From positions 1-64,000 of the forward strand of contig WSXX01000015.1 in assembly GCA_009773515.1 (NCBI GenBank): a DNA stretch of 64,000 nucleotides, given 5' to 3'. The translations under genes and the position numbers were made by a program. Shown piece by piece: positions 37,048-45,305 of the stretch. Below the pieces are notes generated by a model. It saw nothing but the letters and a program-made list of their open reading frames with translations. It searched no databases and was not told the origin of the DNA. The number at the start of each line of letters is the position of its first letter. Within the stretch, counting starts at the first letter, position 1. Origin of the DNA: Bacteroidota bacterium. Lineage in GTDB: Bacteria; Bacteroidota; Bacteroidia; Bacteroidales; Lentimicrobiaceae.

Positions 37048-37311
37048 TTATCTTTTGTTGCGCTTATTGTTTCTTTCTGTGTACTTCTTACTTTTTTTCA
37101 TCATCTTTTTTGTGTTTTTGGGCTGCATTTTCTGATGCGCTTTTTCCCTGTTTCTAAGCTCAGAAGCGGCCTGATTGTTTATTCTCTCCTGATCTTTTAA
37201 TGCTCTGTCGCGTGTGCTTCTGCCCGGAAACACAGCACAGCTCATCAGAAAAACAATCATGAGGGTACTTAGTGTAAAAGCGATGCGGTTGAAATTCAGT
37301 TTCTTGTTCAT
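37048..37311 (-). CDS. Small basic lipoprotein, hypothetical
   Basis: An 87-residue protein with a lipoprotein signal: a basic start (MNKKLNFNRI), a hydrophobic core and the lipobox LMSC with Cys25. The mature part is short and strongly basic, ending in repeated Lys/Arg/Asn (KKMMKKSKKYTERNNKRNKR). It may bind anionic polymers (LPS, peptidoglycan or nucleic acid), but the only evidence is charge. No family is recognised. Confidence 0.6.
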   Translation of the reverse strand: MNKKLNFNRIAFTLSTLMIVFLMSCAVFPGRSTRDRALKDQERINNQAASELRNREKAHQKMQPKNTKKMMKKSKKYTERNNKRNKR

Positions 37312-37337
37312 TTTCAGGAAAAATTATCTGTTTGCGC

Positions 37338-37345
37338 CAAAAATA
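37338..37345 (-). promoter_or_regulatory. -7 box for small lipoprotein gene
   Basis: On the minus strand TATTTTTG (TAnnTTTG) lies 27 bases before the start codon at 37311. Confidence 0.45.
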
Positions 37346-37389
37346 TTACTTTTACTGCTGCGTTAATAAATGTCAGTAATTGATTTGTG

Positions 37390-37818
37390 ATGAAAAATGT
37401 TTTCAAAAGTACTTTAAAAGGAATTCTTTTTGGTTTAATTCTGCTGCTTGTTTCATGTGGTGATGAAACTGACCGGACTGAGATACCTTATATATATGTC
37501 AACTTTGTGATTTACCCCAATACCCTTCATTTTATCCCCGAAGGTGGTTATGTTTATTCCAGCGGAGGCTATAAAGGCTTAATCATTTACCGGCCATTGA
37601 GCGATCAGTTTATGGTTTATGAACGCACCTGTCCTTACGATCCTCTTGAAGATGATGCCCGCGTGGTGGTTGAGGATAATGGAATTATTGCCGTTGATTC
37701 ACTTTGCGGATCAAGATTTATTCTCACCGATGGCTCTCCGATAGAAGGTCCGGCAACTATCGGCCTGAAACAATATCGCACCAGATATGATGGGTATTCG
37801 CTTACGGTGACTAATTAG
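37390..37818 (+). CDS. Rieske-fold-like lipoprotein with incomplete cluster ligands
   Basis: A 142-residue lipoprotein from the ATG at 37390 (GTG one codon upstream). The signal GILFGLILLLVSC has its lipidated Cys at 23. The mature part looks like a small Rieske-type beta fold: YERTCPYDPLED stands where CxH is expected and VDSLCGSRFILTDGSPIEGPA where CPxHGSxF is expected, followed by L..Y....DGYSLTV. By eye, the ligand set Cys-His-Cys-His is reduced to Cys81 and Cys106, with Tyr83 replacing His. It is therefore unlikely to hold a 2Fe-2S cluster; the two Cys could form a disulfide. Such degenerate forms seem common in this phylum. Confidence 0.65.
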   Translation: MKNVFKSTLKGILFGLILLLVSCGDETDRTEIPYIYVNFVIYPNTLHFIPEGGYVYSSGGYKGLIIYRPLSDQFMVYERTCPYDPLEDDARVVVEDNGIIAVDSLCGSRFILTDGSPIEGPATIGLKQYRTRYDGYSLTVTN

Positions 37819-37819
37819 A

Positions 37820-37905
37820 TTTCGGAAGTCGGATTTCGGATGTCAGAGGTCGGATGTCAGAAGTCGGATTTAGGAAGTCAGAGGTCGGATGTCAGAAGTC
37901 GGATG
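37820..37905 (+). repeat. Tandem array of GTCGGA-type units
   Basis: Imperfect units of GAAGTCGGA, GAGGTCGGA and TGTCAGA follow each other from the stop codon of the preceding gene for about 85 bases. Confidence 0.7.
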
Positions 37906-38070
37906 TTAACCCTCAGCCTCAACCCTCCATTCCTTCGGTCTCGACTCCGCTCGACCTCCGCTCAGCCTTAACCTCAACCTCAACCTCAACCTTAACCTCA
38001 ACCTTAACCTCAACCTTAACCTCAACCTTAACCTTAACCTCAACCTCAGCCTCAACCTCAATCCTTGCCT
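37906..38070 (+). repeat. CTCAACCTTAAC tandem hexamer/dodecamer array
   Basis: After a short TTCGGTCTCGACTCCGCTCGACCT segment, units of CTCAAC and CTTAAC alternate for about 100 bases, giving a 6- or 12-base period. Frames through it yield only Thr/Ser or Glu/Val/Lys low-complexity peptides, so it is not coding. It is a likely site of length variation. The rest of the gap to 38206 contains GACATTA repeats and a terminator. Confidence 0.8.
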
Positions 38071-38115
38071 GAGTTAAATAAGAGATCCGCTTTAAGATCC
38101 GAAAGTAAAAAAGAA

Positions 38116-38151
38116 GACCTGACAAGTTGAAAAAAGAAAACTTGTCAGGTC
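38116..38151 (-). terminator. Terminator of ahcY
   Basis: A perfect 13-bp stem (GACCTGACAAGTT and its complement) with a ten-base A-rich loop. On the minus strand it is followed by TTCTTTTTTAC. It lies 56 bases past the ahcY stop. Confidence 0.75.
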
Positions 38152-38165
38152 AATCCATTACCCAA

Positions 38166-38199
38166 TGCCAGACATTAGACATTAGACATTAGAAATTAG
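38166..38199 (+). repeat. GACATTA short tandem repeat
   Basis: Three and a half units of GACATTA/GAAATTA immediately before the ahcY stop codon. Confidence 0.6.
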
Positions 38200-38206
38200 A
38201 ACTTTC

Positions 38207-39625
38207 CTAATACCGATAATGCTCCGGCTTAAAAGGTCCTTCCACAGGCACTCCGATATAAGCAGATTGTTCAGGAGTAAGTTTGGTGAGTTTAACGCCC
38301 AATTGCTCGAGATGTAATCTTGCAACTTCTTCATCCAGTTTCTTGGATAAACGGTAAACGCCGACTTCGTAGTTGTTTTTCCACAAATCGAGTTGAGCCA
38401 GGGTTTGGTTTGAGAATGAGTTGCTCATCACAAATGAGGGATGACCGGTTGCACAACCCAGATTTACAAGCCGTCCTTCGGCAAGAAGGAAAATTGCTTT
38501 TCCGCCTGGAAATACATATTTATCAACCTGAGGTTTAATGTTGACTCTTTCAATGTCGCTGGCTTCATTCAGCGGATCTACCTGAATTTCGTTGTCGAAG
38601 TGTCCGATGTTGCAAACGATACTCTGGTCTTTCATCTTGCGCAGGTGCTCAAGGGTGATCACGTCGCGGTTTCCGGTTGCGGTGATGTAAATATTACCTT
38701 CTTTTACAGCTTCTTCAATGGTTGAAACTTCAAATCCTTCCATTGCAGCCTGAAGCGCACAGATCGGGTCGATTTCAGTAACAATTACCCTTGCGCCGTA
38801 TGAACGCATTGATCGGGCACAGCCTTTTCCAACATCGCCAAATCCGAGAACCACGGCTACTTTTCCGGCAATCATTACATCGGTTGCGCGTTTTATTCCA
38901 TCAGCAAGTGATTCGTGGCATCCGTAAAGGTTGTCGAATTTCGATTTGGTTACAGAGTCATTCACATTTATCGCAGGAATCAGCAATTCGCCGGCTTCCA
39001 TCATCTGGTAAAGCCTGTGAACGCCGGTGGTTGTTTCTTCAGAAACACCTTTAAGCTCTGCAACGGTATTGTGCCAGCGGGTTTTGTCTTCTACAAAAGC
39101 TTCCCTCAGGGTTTTCAGAATGGCAGCTTCTTCAGCATTCGAAGTTGCGGCTTCCAGCAACGATGGATTTTTTTCGGCAGCAAAGCCTTTGTGAACCATC
39201 ATGGTGGCATCACCGCCGTCATCAACAATCAGGTTCGGACCTTTTCCACCCGGAAAACACAACGCCTGCAGTGTACACCACCAGTATTCTTCAAGGGTTT
39301 CACCTTTCCAGGCAAAAACCGGAACGCCGGTAGCGGCAATGGCTGCAGCCGCATGATCCTGAGTTGAGAAAATGTTGCAGCTGGCCCAACGCACATCTGC
39401 GCCAAGCTCACTCAGGGTTTCAATAAGAACCGCGGTTTGGATGGTCATGTGCAATGAACCGGTAATGCGAACGTTCTGCAATGGTTTTTCAGCAGAAAAT
39501 TTCCTGCGGATGGCCATCAGACCGGGCATTTCCATTTCGGCAATTTCAATTTCCCTGCGACCAAAATCAGCAAGGCTTATATCTTTAACTTTGTAAGGCA
39601 ATACTTCGGCAATGGTTTCTTTCAT
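38207..39625 (-). CDS. ahcY: Adenosylhomocysteinase
   Basis: Hydrolyses S-adenosylhomocysteine to adenosine and homocysteine, removing the inhibitor left by SAM-dependent methylation (cytoplasmic NAD-containing tetramer). The 472 residues show [37 protein letters not shown], the [21 protein letters not shown] active-site segment, the NAD loop [13 protein letters not shown], and [10 protein letters not shown]. The end [25 protein letters not shown] contains the Lys/Tyr pair that closes over NAD of the partner subunit. Bacterial-type length. The gene is alone, with its own promoter box and terminator. Confidence 0.97.
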   Translation of the reverse strand: MKETIAEVLPYKVKDISLADFGRREIEIAEMEMPGLMAIRRKFSAEKPLQNVRITGSLHMTIQTAVLIETLSELGADVRWASCNIFSTQDHAAAAIAATGVPVFAWKGETLEEYWWCTLQALCFPGGKGPNLIVDDGGDATMMVHKGFAAEKNPSLLEAATSNAEEAAILKTLREAFVEDKTRWHNTVAELKGVSEETTTGVHRLYQMMEAGELLIPAINVNDSVTKSKFDNLYGCHESLADGIKRATDVMIAGKVAVVLGFGDVGKGCARSMRSYGARVIVTEIDPICALQAAMEGFEVSTIEEAVKEGNIYITATGNRDVITLEHLRKMKDQSIVCNIGHFDNEIQVDPLNEASDIERVNIKPQVDKYVFPGGKAIFLLAEGRLVNLGCATGHPSFVMSNSFSNQTLAQLDLWKNNYEVGVYRLSKKLDEEVARLHLEQLGVKLTKLTPEQSAYIGVPVEGPFKPEHYRY

Positions 39626-39662
39626 GGTGAAGAGTGGTTATTTTTGATACAAAATAGTGCTG

Positions 39663-39670
39663 CAAAGTTA
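39663..39670 (-). promoter_or_regulatory. -7 box of ahcY promoter
   Basis: On the minus strand TAACTTTG (TAnnTTTG) lies 38 bases before the ahcY start codon. Confidence 0.5.
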
Positions 39671-39783
39671 AGTATAGTTTTGAAACAAGTTACAGATTGA
39701 AGGAAGATACTGAATAGTTGAATGCGGCCGGACTAAGATTGTATGGAGAAATCTGTTGTTATTGATAACCAGCATCATAAGCA

Positions 39784-39890
39784 CTTCGACTCCGCTCAGT
39801 GTGACATTCGTGTTTGGTCAGCATTGATTCTCTTTAATAAACACGTTATCAGTCCTATACGATGTCCTCCTGAACGGAGTCGAAGGACAA
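39784..39890 (+). repeat. Dispersed intergenic repeat, copy C (best preserved)
   Basis: Ends are CTTCGACTCCGCTCAG (39784-39799) and CTGAACGGAGTCGAAG (39870-39885), inverted 16-mers differing at one position. The interior matches copy A at nearly every base by eye. It sits in the 464-base gap between the divergent ahcY and GGGP-synthase genes; nothing else in the gap looks coding. Confidence 0.87.
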
Positions 39891-40089
39891 AACGATCAAT
39901 CATCATTATTGATCCCAAAAATTTTAACATAATTCAGAGTTAACAGAGATAAATTGTCAATGTCATCCTTTACGTAGAAACACCTCAAACACCTAATAAC
40001 CCCGATTCCCATATCTCACAATTGAATATTTCTTCTTGGGTACTTCACAGGAATTGCTTATCATTGCAGCTTTAAAGCACGATCTCTAT

Positions 40090-40824
40090 ATGCTTGTTTA
40101 TGAAAATATTACCAATAAGATGCTGGCCGGAAGAAAGCAGCTCGCCATTCTTATTGATCCCGACAAAACAGAGGATAAAGCGCTTGATTCCATAGTTCAG
40201 CAATCTGTTGATGCCGATGTGGATTATTTTTTTGTGGGCGGCAGTCTGCTTATCAACAACCACATGGATGCTGTTATTGCAATTCTGAAACAGGCCAAAG
40301 ATATTCCTGTGGTGCTTTTTCCGGGCAATACCTTGCAAATGAGCTGGAAAGCCGATGCCATTCTTTTTCTTTCGCTGATTTCCGGCAGAAATGCAGAAAT
40401 GCTGATCGGCCGGCATGTAATTTCAGCTCCGTACCTGAAACTTAGTCCTTTGCAGGTGATTCCAACCGGATATATGCTGATAGAAAGCGGCAGACCCACT
40501 GCGGTTTCGTATATGAGCAATTCCGATCCCATTCCGGCCGATAAAGACGATATTGCCATGTGCACCGCAATGGCCGGTGAAATGCTCGGGCTTAAACTTA
40601 TTTTTATGGATGCCGGCAGTGGCGCAATTAACCCGGTGTCGAATACCATGATCAGTCATGTGAAACAAAGCATTGGTGTTCCCCTGATTGTTGGCGGAGG
40701 AATCAGAAGCCCTGAGCAGGCAAGAGAAACCTCAACTTCCGGTGCAGATGTGCTGGTGATCGGAAATGCCGTTGAGAAAAATCCTTCACTGATCGGTGAA
40801 ATTTCTCAGGCCATAAGACCTTAA
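40090..40824 (+). CDS. Geranylgeranylglyceryl/heptaprenylglyceryl phosphate synthase family protein
   Basis: A 244-residue (beta/alpha)8 prenyltransferase from the ATG at 40090; the frame opens at a TTG at 40036, but the extra residues are not family-like. Motifs: AILIDPDKTED (glycerol-1-phosphate and Mg site), YFFVGGSLLINNHMD, VVLFPGNTLQMSWKADAILFLSLISGRNAEMLIGRHV, TGYMLIESGRPTAVSYMSN, MDAGSGAINPVS and IVGGGIRSPEQA. It joins a polyprenyl diphosphate to sn-glycerol-1-phosphate, giving an archaeal-type ether lipid. Bacteroidota are known to carry members of this family. The product chain length cannot be read from sequence. Confidence 0.9.
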   Translation: MLVYENITNKMLAGRKQLAILIDPDKTEDKALDSIVQQSVDADVDYFFVGGSLLINNHMDAVIAILKQAKDIPVVLFPGNTLQMSWKADAILFLSLISGRNAEMLIGRHVISAPYLKLSPLQVIPTGYMLIESGRPTAVSYMSNSDPIPADKDDIAMCTAMAGEMLGLKLIFMDAGSGAINPVSNTMISHVKQSIGVPLIVGGGIRSPEQARETSTSGADVLVIGNAVEKNPSLIGEISQAIRP

Positions 40825-40845
40825 CGTTACTTCCTTTTGTCAAAA

Positions 40846-40887
40846 GTTAAGAATCACGCAAAGAGGCAAAGGCGCAAAGATTTTTGG
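40846..40887 (+). repeat. CACGCAAAGGCGCAAAG dispersed repeat, copy 1
   Basis: GTTAAGAATCACGCAAAGAGGCAAAGGCGCAAAGATTTTTGG. It is nearly the same as 45169-45211 and similar to 48323-48358. All three lie just after a stop codon. Confidence 0.7.
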
Positions 40888-40961
40888 GATTGGTTAATGC
40901 TTTTGAGTTTTATTCCAAATTGCATTAAAAATTAACAAGCATTATTTAATTAGATTTTTTT

Positions 40962-43094
40962 ATGAATAAAATGTTTTCACTCGTTGCTGTCTTTCTGATG
41001 GCACTGCAATGCGCTTTCGCACAGGATAAAACCCTGGTTCCTGAAGAAATTATGACCAACCGGAAACTCTATCCGACCGGTCTGGCAAATCTTCAGTGGA
41101 GAGCTTCTACCGATAATTATACCTGGCAGGATGCCGGTGTTTTACTTCAGGGAAACCTGAAATCGGAGACAACAGATACATTGCTGATCCTGTCCGTATT
41201 TAACGAAGCAATTACCGCAAGCGGATTTGCTGAATTTAAACGTATGCCGGCAATCAACTGGAAGAGCTCCGGTTCCTTTAGCTTTGTCAAGGATGAGCAT
41301 TGGCTGGAGTATGACCTTGTAAATAAGTCTATTAAAAAAATAAACTCATCCGATAGCCTTGCTGAAAATGCTGAAATGGCTCCCGAAACAAATTACATCG
41401 CCTATACCATCAAGAACAATCTTTATGTTTCTACACCTTCCGGAAAAACTGCAGTTACTGCCGATGAAAATCCAGGAATTGTAAACGGGCAGACGGTTCA
41501 TCGTAATGAATTCGGAATTAATAAAGGTACTTTCTGGTCGCCGAAAGGCAATTTGCTGGCATTTTATCGCATGGATGAAAGCATGGTGACTGAATATCCG
41601 CTGGTTGACGCTACCACCCGCGTTGCAGAGGCCAATAATATAAGGTATCCGATGGCCGGCATGAAAAGCCATGAGGTTACGGTTGGCATTTATAATCCGG
41701 TGAGCAATAAAACGGTTTTTATGAAAACTGGCTTGCCCGCTGAACAATACCTGACCAACATCGCCTGGAGCCCCGATGAAAAATCGCTGTACATTGCTGT
41801 ACTTAACCGCGATCAGAACCATCTGAAAATGAATTGTTACGATGCCGGAACCGGTGATTTTGTAGCAACGCTGTTTGAGGAAAAGAACGAACGTTATGTG
41901 GAGCCTCTGAATGCGATGGTTTTCCTTCCGGGAAGTGCCGATAAATTTATCTGGCAGAGTCAGCGCGATGGTTACAATCACTTGTATTTATATGGTACCG
42001 ATGGTAAATTGATCCGGCAACTGACTTCAGGGCCATGGATTGTAAACGAAATGATTGGTTTTGATGCAGATGGCAAAGGTTTGTTCTACACTTCAACCGA
42101 AGTCAGTCCGCTAGAAAATCACCTTTATTATCTTGATCTGAAATCTGGAAAAACAACCCGTTTGACTTCTGAAAAAGGGGTTCATAACACAATCGTTCGT
42201 GAAGACGGCAAATTTTTTATAAGCCGATACAGCAATCGCGAAGTTCCGGCCGAAATTGTTATTGCAGATAAAAAGGGCAGGAAAGTGAAATCCATTCATA
42301 CTTCGCCAAATCCTCTTGCCGAATACAAATTGGGCGAAACCAGCATTTTTACCCTGAAAGCTGAAGATGGTACTGATCTGTATTGCCGTATGATCAAACC
42401 TGCTGATTTTGATGCTGAAAAGAAATATCCGGTTTTTATTTACGTTTACGGCGGACCCCATGCTCAGTTGGTCACCGAAAACTGGCTGGGTGGCGCCAAT
42501 TTGTTTCTCAACTATATGGCGCAGCAGGGATTTGTGGTTTTTACCATGGACAACCGTGGCTCGGCAAACCGTGGCTTTGCGTTTGAGAGTGTGATTCACC
42601 GTAACCTGGGTGTTGCCGAAATGGCTGATCAGATGAAAGGTGTCGAATACCTGAAATCTCTGCCCTGGGTTGATCAGAACAGGATCGGCGTTGACGGATG
42701 GAGCTATGGCGGTTTTATGGCCATTTTGCTCAAGCTGAAACATCCGGGAGTATTTAAGGTTGCTTCTGCCGGAGGGCCGGTCATCGACTGGAAATACTAC
42801 GAAGTTATGTACGGCGAACGCTATATGGACACCCCGGAGCAAAATCCGGAAGGTTATAAAGAAGCAGCGCTGATAAATTATGTGGATAGCCTTGAAGGAA
42901 AGTTGCTCGTAATTCACGGGGCACTAGACAATACCGTGGTGTGGCAGCATAGCCTGGAGTTTCTCAGGGCCTGCATCAGCAAACAAAAGCAGCTTGACTA
43001 TTTTGTTTATCCCACCCACGAACACAATGTAATGGGTGCTGACCGCGCACATCTTTTCAGAAAAATTTCGGAGTATTATCTTCAGAACCTTTGA
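40962..43094 (+). CDS. Secreted dipeptidyl peptidase IV-like serine peptidase (S9)
   Basis: A 710-residue exported peptidase that releases N-terminal dipeptides, usually X-Pro. The signal peptide NKMFSLVAVFLMALQCAFAQ is followed by an eight-bladed DPPIV beta-propeller (about 90-460) with NIAWSPDEKSLYIAVLNRD and FIWQSQRDGYNHLYLY. The alpha/beta-hydrolase domain has VYGGPHAQLV, the nucleophile elbow GWSYGGF (Ser581), Asp656 in HGALDNTV and His686 in THEHNV. All three catalytic residues are present. It acts in the periplasm or at the surface in peptide use. It appears monocistronic. Confidence 0.93.
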   Translation: MNKMFSLVAVFLMALQCAFAQDKTLVPEEIMTNRKLYPTGLANLQWRASTDNYTWQDAGVLLQGNLKSETTDTLLILSVFNEAITASGFAEFKRMPAINWKSSGSFSFVKDEHWLEYDLVNKSIKKINSSDSLAENAEMAPETNYIAYTIKNNLYVSTPSGKTAVTADENPGIVNGQTVHRNEFGINKGTFWSPKGNLLAFYRMDESMVTEYPLVDATTRVAEANNIRYPMAGMKSHEVTVGIYNPVSNKTVFMKTGLPAEQYLTNIAWSPDEKSLYIAVLNRDQNHLKMNCYDAGTGDFVATLFEEKNERYVEPLNAMVFLPGSADKFIWQSQRDGYNHLYLYGTDGKLIRQLTSGPWIVNEMIGFDADGKGLFYTSTEVSPLENHLYYLDLKSGKTTRLTSEKGVHNTIVREDGKFFISRYSNREVPAEIVIADKKGRKVKSIHTSPNPLAEYKLGETSIFTLKAEDGTDLYCRMIKPADFDAEKKYPVFIYVYGGPHAQLVTENWLGGANLFLNYMAQQGFVVFTMDNRGSANRGFAFESVIHRNLGVAEMADQMKGVEYLKSLPWVDQNRIGVDGWSYGGFMAILLKLKHPGVFKVASAGGPVIDWKYYEVMYGERYMDTPEQNPEGYKEAALINYVDSLEGKLLVIHGALDNTVVWQHSLEFLRACISKQKQLDYFVYPTHEHNVMGADRAHLFRKISEYYLQNL

Positions 43095-43230
43095 GAGGGG
43101 GATTGTATACATCTTCGACATTGTCTCCATATTCGGTTTCTAAACGAAAAGATTGTCTCCACACTGTAGAGAGAATTGAATTGATTTGATCTCAAATTCG
43201 CCCTATAATCTCCCTTTCCGGAAATTCCTG

Positions 43231-43238
43231 TACATTTG
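43231..43238 (+). promoter_or_regulatory. -7 box upstream of aminotransferase gene
   Basis: TACATTTG (TAnnTTTG) lies 54 bases before the start codon at 43293. Confidence 0.5.
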
Positions 43239-43292
43239 CATCGGTTTTTAAAGCCTGAATAATTAAGTCAACAACTACAAAATCACTTGCAG

Positions 43293-44423
43293 ATGAAAAA
43301 GATTGCAATGGTTGACCTGAAAAGTCAATATGAAAAAATTAAGCCTGAGATTGATCAGGCCATTCAGGATGTGGTAAATTCTACCGCTTTTATCAATGGC
43401 CCTGCGGTTAAGGGATTTCAGGAAGACCTGGAAAAATACCTGGGGGTAAAACATGTTATTCCCTGTGCAAACGGAACTGACGCGCTTCAGGTGGCCATGA
43501 TGGCGCTTGGAATTAAACCAGGCGATGAAGTAATTACCACCAATTTTACTTTTATTGCTACAGCCGAAGTTATTGCATTGCTTGGCTTTACTCCTGTGGT
43601 TGTGGATGTTGATCCGCATACTTTTAACATCGATCCGGAATCTGTACGCAAAGCGCTTACACCCAGAACCCGCGCAATTGTTCCGGTTCACCTTTTCGGA
43701 CAATGTGCCGATATGGATGCCATGATGCAGATTGCTGAGGAGTTTAATCTTTTTATCATCGAAGACGCATGTCAGGCCATTGGTGCTGATTATTTATTTG
43801 CTGACGGAAGCCGCAAAAAAGCAGGAACCATAGGTCATGTAGGATGCACATCATTTTTCCCCAGTAAAAACCTTGGTTGTTACGGAGATGGCGGTGCCAT
43901 TTTTACCAACAACGATGAACTTGCCAACCAGATGCGGGTTGTGGTAAACCACGGAATGACAGTGCGTTATTATCACGATTTTATTGGTGTAAACAGCAGG
44001 TTAGACAGCATTCAGGCTGCAGTTCTCCGCGTTAAGCTTGCCCGCCTCGATGCATATGCAGAGGCCCGCAACCACGCTGCTGATTTTTATGACAATGCTT
44101 TTAAAAACCATCCGAAACTTAAAACTCCTGCCCGGTTCGAAAAATCGACCCATGTTTTTCATCAATACACCCTGGTAACCGAAGGCGTTGACCGCAATGC
44201 CATGCAGGAGTTTCTGATGAAAAAAGATGTTCCGGCCATGATTTATTACCCCGTTCCGCTGCATATGCAAAAGGCATATCTCGATCCCCGTTACAAAGAG
44301 GGCGACTTTCCGGTGACCGAACACTTGTGTAAAACAGTGATTTCGTTGCCCATGCACACCGAACTTGATGAAGACCAATTACAGTTCATTACTTCATCGG
44401 TGCTCGAATTTGTGAACAGATAA
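43293..44423 (+). CDS. DegT/DnrJ/EryC1/StrS sugar aminotransferase (WbpE-like)
   Basis: A 376-residue PLP enzyme from the ATG at 43293. The motif order is VDLKSQYEKIKPEID, FINGPAVKGFQEDL, CANGTDALQVAMMALGI, EVITTNFTFIATAE, VPVHLFGQCADM, IIEDACQAIGA and SFFPSKNLGCYGDGGA, with the PLP lysine in PSKNLG, then NSRLDSIQAAVL. It adds an amino group to a 3-keto (or 4-keto) nucleotide sugar. The next gene is a WbpD-like acetyltransferase, which points to a WbpE role in UDP-2,3-diacetamido-dideoxyuronate synthesis. The pairing is the reason; the fold alone would not tell. Confidence 0.87.
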   Translation: MKKIAMVDLKSQYEKIKPEIDQAIQDVVNSTAFINGPAVKGFQEDLEKYLGVKHVIPCANGTDALQVAMMALGIKPGDEVITTNFTFIATAEVIALLGFTPVVVDVDPHTFNIDPESVRKALTPRTRAIVPVHLFGQCADMDAMMQIAEEFNLFIIEDACQAIGADYLFADGSRKKAGTIGHVGCTSFFPSKNLGCYGDGGAIFTNNDELANQMRVVVNHGMTVRYYHDFIGVNSRLDSIQAAVLRVKLARLDAYAEARNHAADFYDNAFKNHPKLKTPARFEKSTHVFHQYTLVTEGVDRNAMQEFLMKKDVPAMIYYPVPLHMQKAYLDPRYKEGDFPVTEHLCKTVISLPMHTELDEDQLQFITSSVLEFVNR

Positions 44424-44443
44424 GTTAAGAAGCGTTAAACTTC

Positions 44444-44472
44444 AAAAGCCGGATAATCTTCCGGCTTTTTTT
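44444..44472 (+). terminator. Terminator after the aminotransferase gene
   Basis: A ten-pair stem built on AAAAGCCGGA/TCCGGCTTTT with a six-base loop and further T residues, 20 bases past the stop. Confidence 0.85.
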
Positions 44473-44495
44473 ATGTTTATCTGAGTACATTGTAT

Positions 44496-44503
44496 TACAT
44501 TTG
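44496..44503 (+). promoter_or_regulatory. -7 box upstream of wbpD-like gene
   Basis: TACATTTG (TAnnTTTG) follows the terminator and precedes the start codon by 65 bases, so the gene probably has its own promoter. Confidence 0.5.
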
Positions 44504-44568
44504 AACATAAATATGATGAAACAGTAATCAACCTTTGAACCGTCTTCATCACTTTCAAAAGCGATATT

Positions 44569-45147
44569 ATGGAGAAAAACTTTTATGCACACGAAACATC
44601 AGTAATCGACGATGGATGTGTAATCGGCAACGGTTGCCGCATCTGGCATTTTACTCACCTGATGACCGGCTGCGAACTTGGTGAAAACTGCAACCTGGGT
44701 CAAAACGTTGTTGTGTCGCCCGGAGTTAAGCTAGGCAGAAATGTCAAAGTGCAGAACAATGTTTCCATCTACACCGGTGTAATCTGCGAAGATGATGTTT
44801 TTCTTGGTCCATCGATGGTATTTACCAATGTGGTTAACCCCAGAAGTGCGGTTATCCGCAGAGGAGAATATTCGGCCACAATCGTAAAACGGGGCGCTTC
44901 AATCGGAGCCAATGCAACCATAGTTTGCGGACATAACATCGGGGAGTTTTCCTTTATCGGCGCCGGTGCTGTTGTAACGCGTGCGGTTCCTGCATACGCG
45001 CTGGTGGTTGGGAATCCGGCCCGTCAGATCGGTTGGATGAGTGAGTTCGGGCATCGTCTGAACTTTGATCAGGCTGGGTTTGCGATCTGCCCCGAAAGCA
45101 ATGAAAAGTATCAGCTGAAGGAAGGAATGGTGAAAAAGATTGTCTGA
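44569..45147 (+). CDS. wbpD: Hexapeptide-repeat N-acetyltransferase (WbpD-like)
   Basis: A 192-residue left-handed beta-helix acyltransferase. It begins NFYAHETSVIDDGCVIGNGCRIWHFTHLMTG; the turns continue CELGENCNLGQNVVVSPGVKLGRNVKVQNNVSIYTGV. The SAVIRRGEYSATIVKRGASIGANATIVCGHNIGEFSFIGAGAVV segment closes the helix. This pattern fits WbpD, which acetylates the 3-amino group of UDP-2-acetamido-3-amino-glucuronate using acetyl-CoA. The preceding aminotransferase would supply the substrate. The dehydrogenase (WbpA) and oxidase (WbpB) steps are not in the window. Confidence 0.85.
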   Translation: MEKNFYAHETSVIDDGCVIGNGCRIWHFTHLMTGCELGENCNLGQNVVVSPGVKLGRNVKVQNNVSIYTGVICEDDVFLGPSMVFTNVVNPRSAVIRRGEYSATIVKRGASIGANATIVCGHNIGEFSFIGAGAVVTRAVPAYALVVGNPARQIGWMSEFGHRLNFDQAGFAICPESNEKYQLKEGMVKKIV

Positions 45148-45168
45148 TATTAACATAAATTCGGCAAT

Positions 45169-45211
45169 GTTAAGAACCACGCAATGACGCAAAGGCGCAA
45201 AGGGGTGATTT
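45169..45211 (+). repeat. CACGCAAAGGCGCAAAG dispersed repeat, copy 2
   Basis: GTTAAGAACCACGCAATGACGCAAAGGCGCAAAGGGG then TGATTTTT. Second copy of the element at 40846, again shortly after a stop codon. Confidence 0.7.
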
Positions 45212-45305
45212 TTAGCTGTCTTTTTGTGCTGAATTTTCATTTTGTAATGTGCAGAAATTCAGGTCTGTAAAAAGTCTAACGTATTATTAAGATTAAATTT
45301 TATCC

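Noticed and set aside
37906-38070. Possible CRISPR array
   Set aside because: Units are 6-12 bases in direct tandem with no unique spacers and no cas genes nearby.
37854-38072. Thr/Ser-rich and antisense Glu/Val/Lys-rich frames through the tandem arrays
   Set aside because: They only translate the hexamer repeats; no non-repeat part and no start context.
42111-42917. 268-codon frame antisense to the DPP-IV-like gene
   Set aside because: Complement of a conserved peptidase domain; no recognisable protein features.
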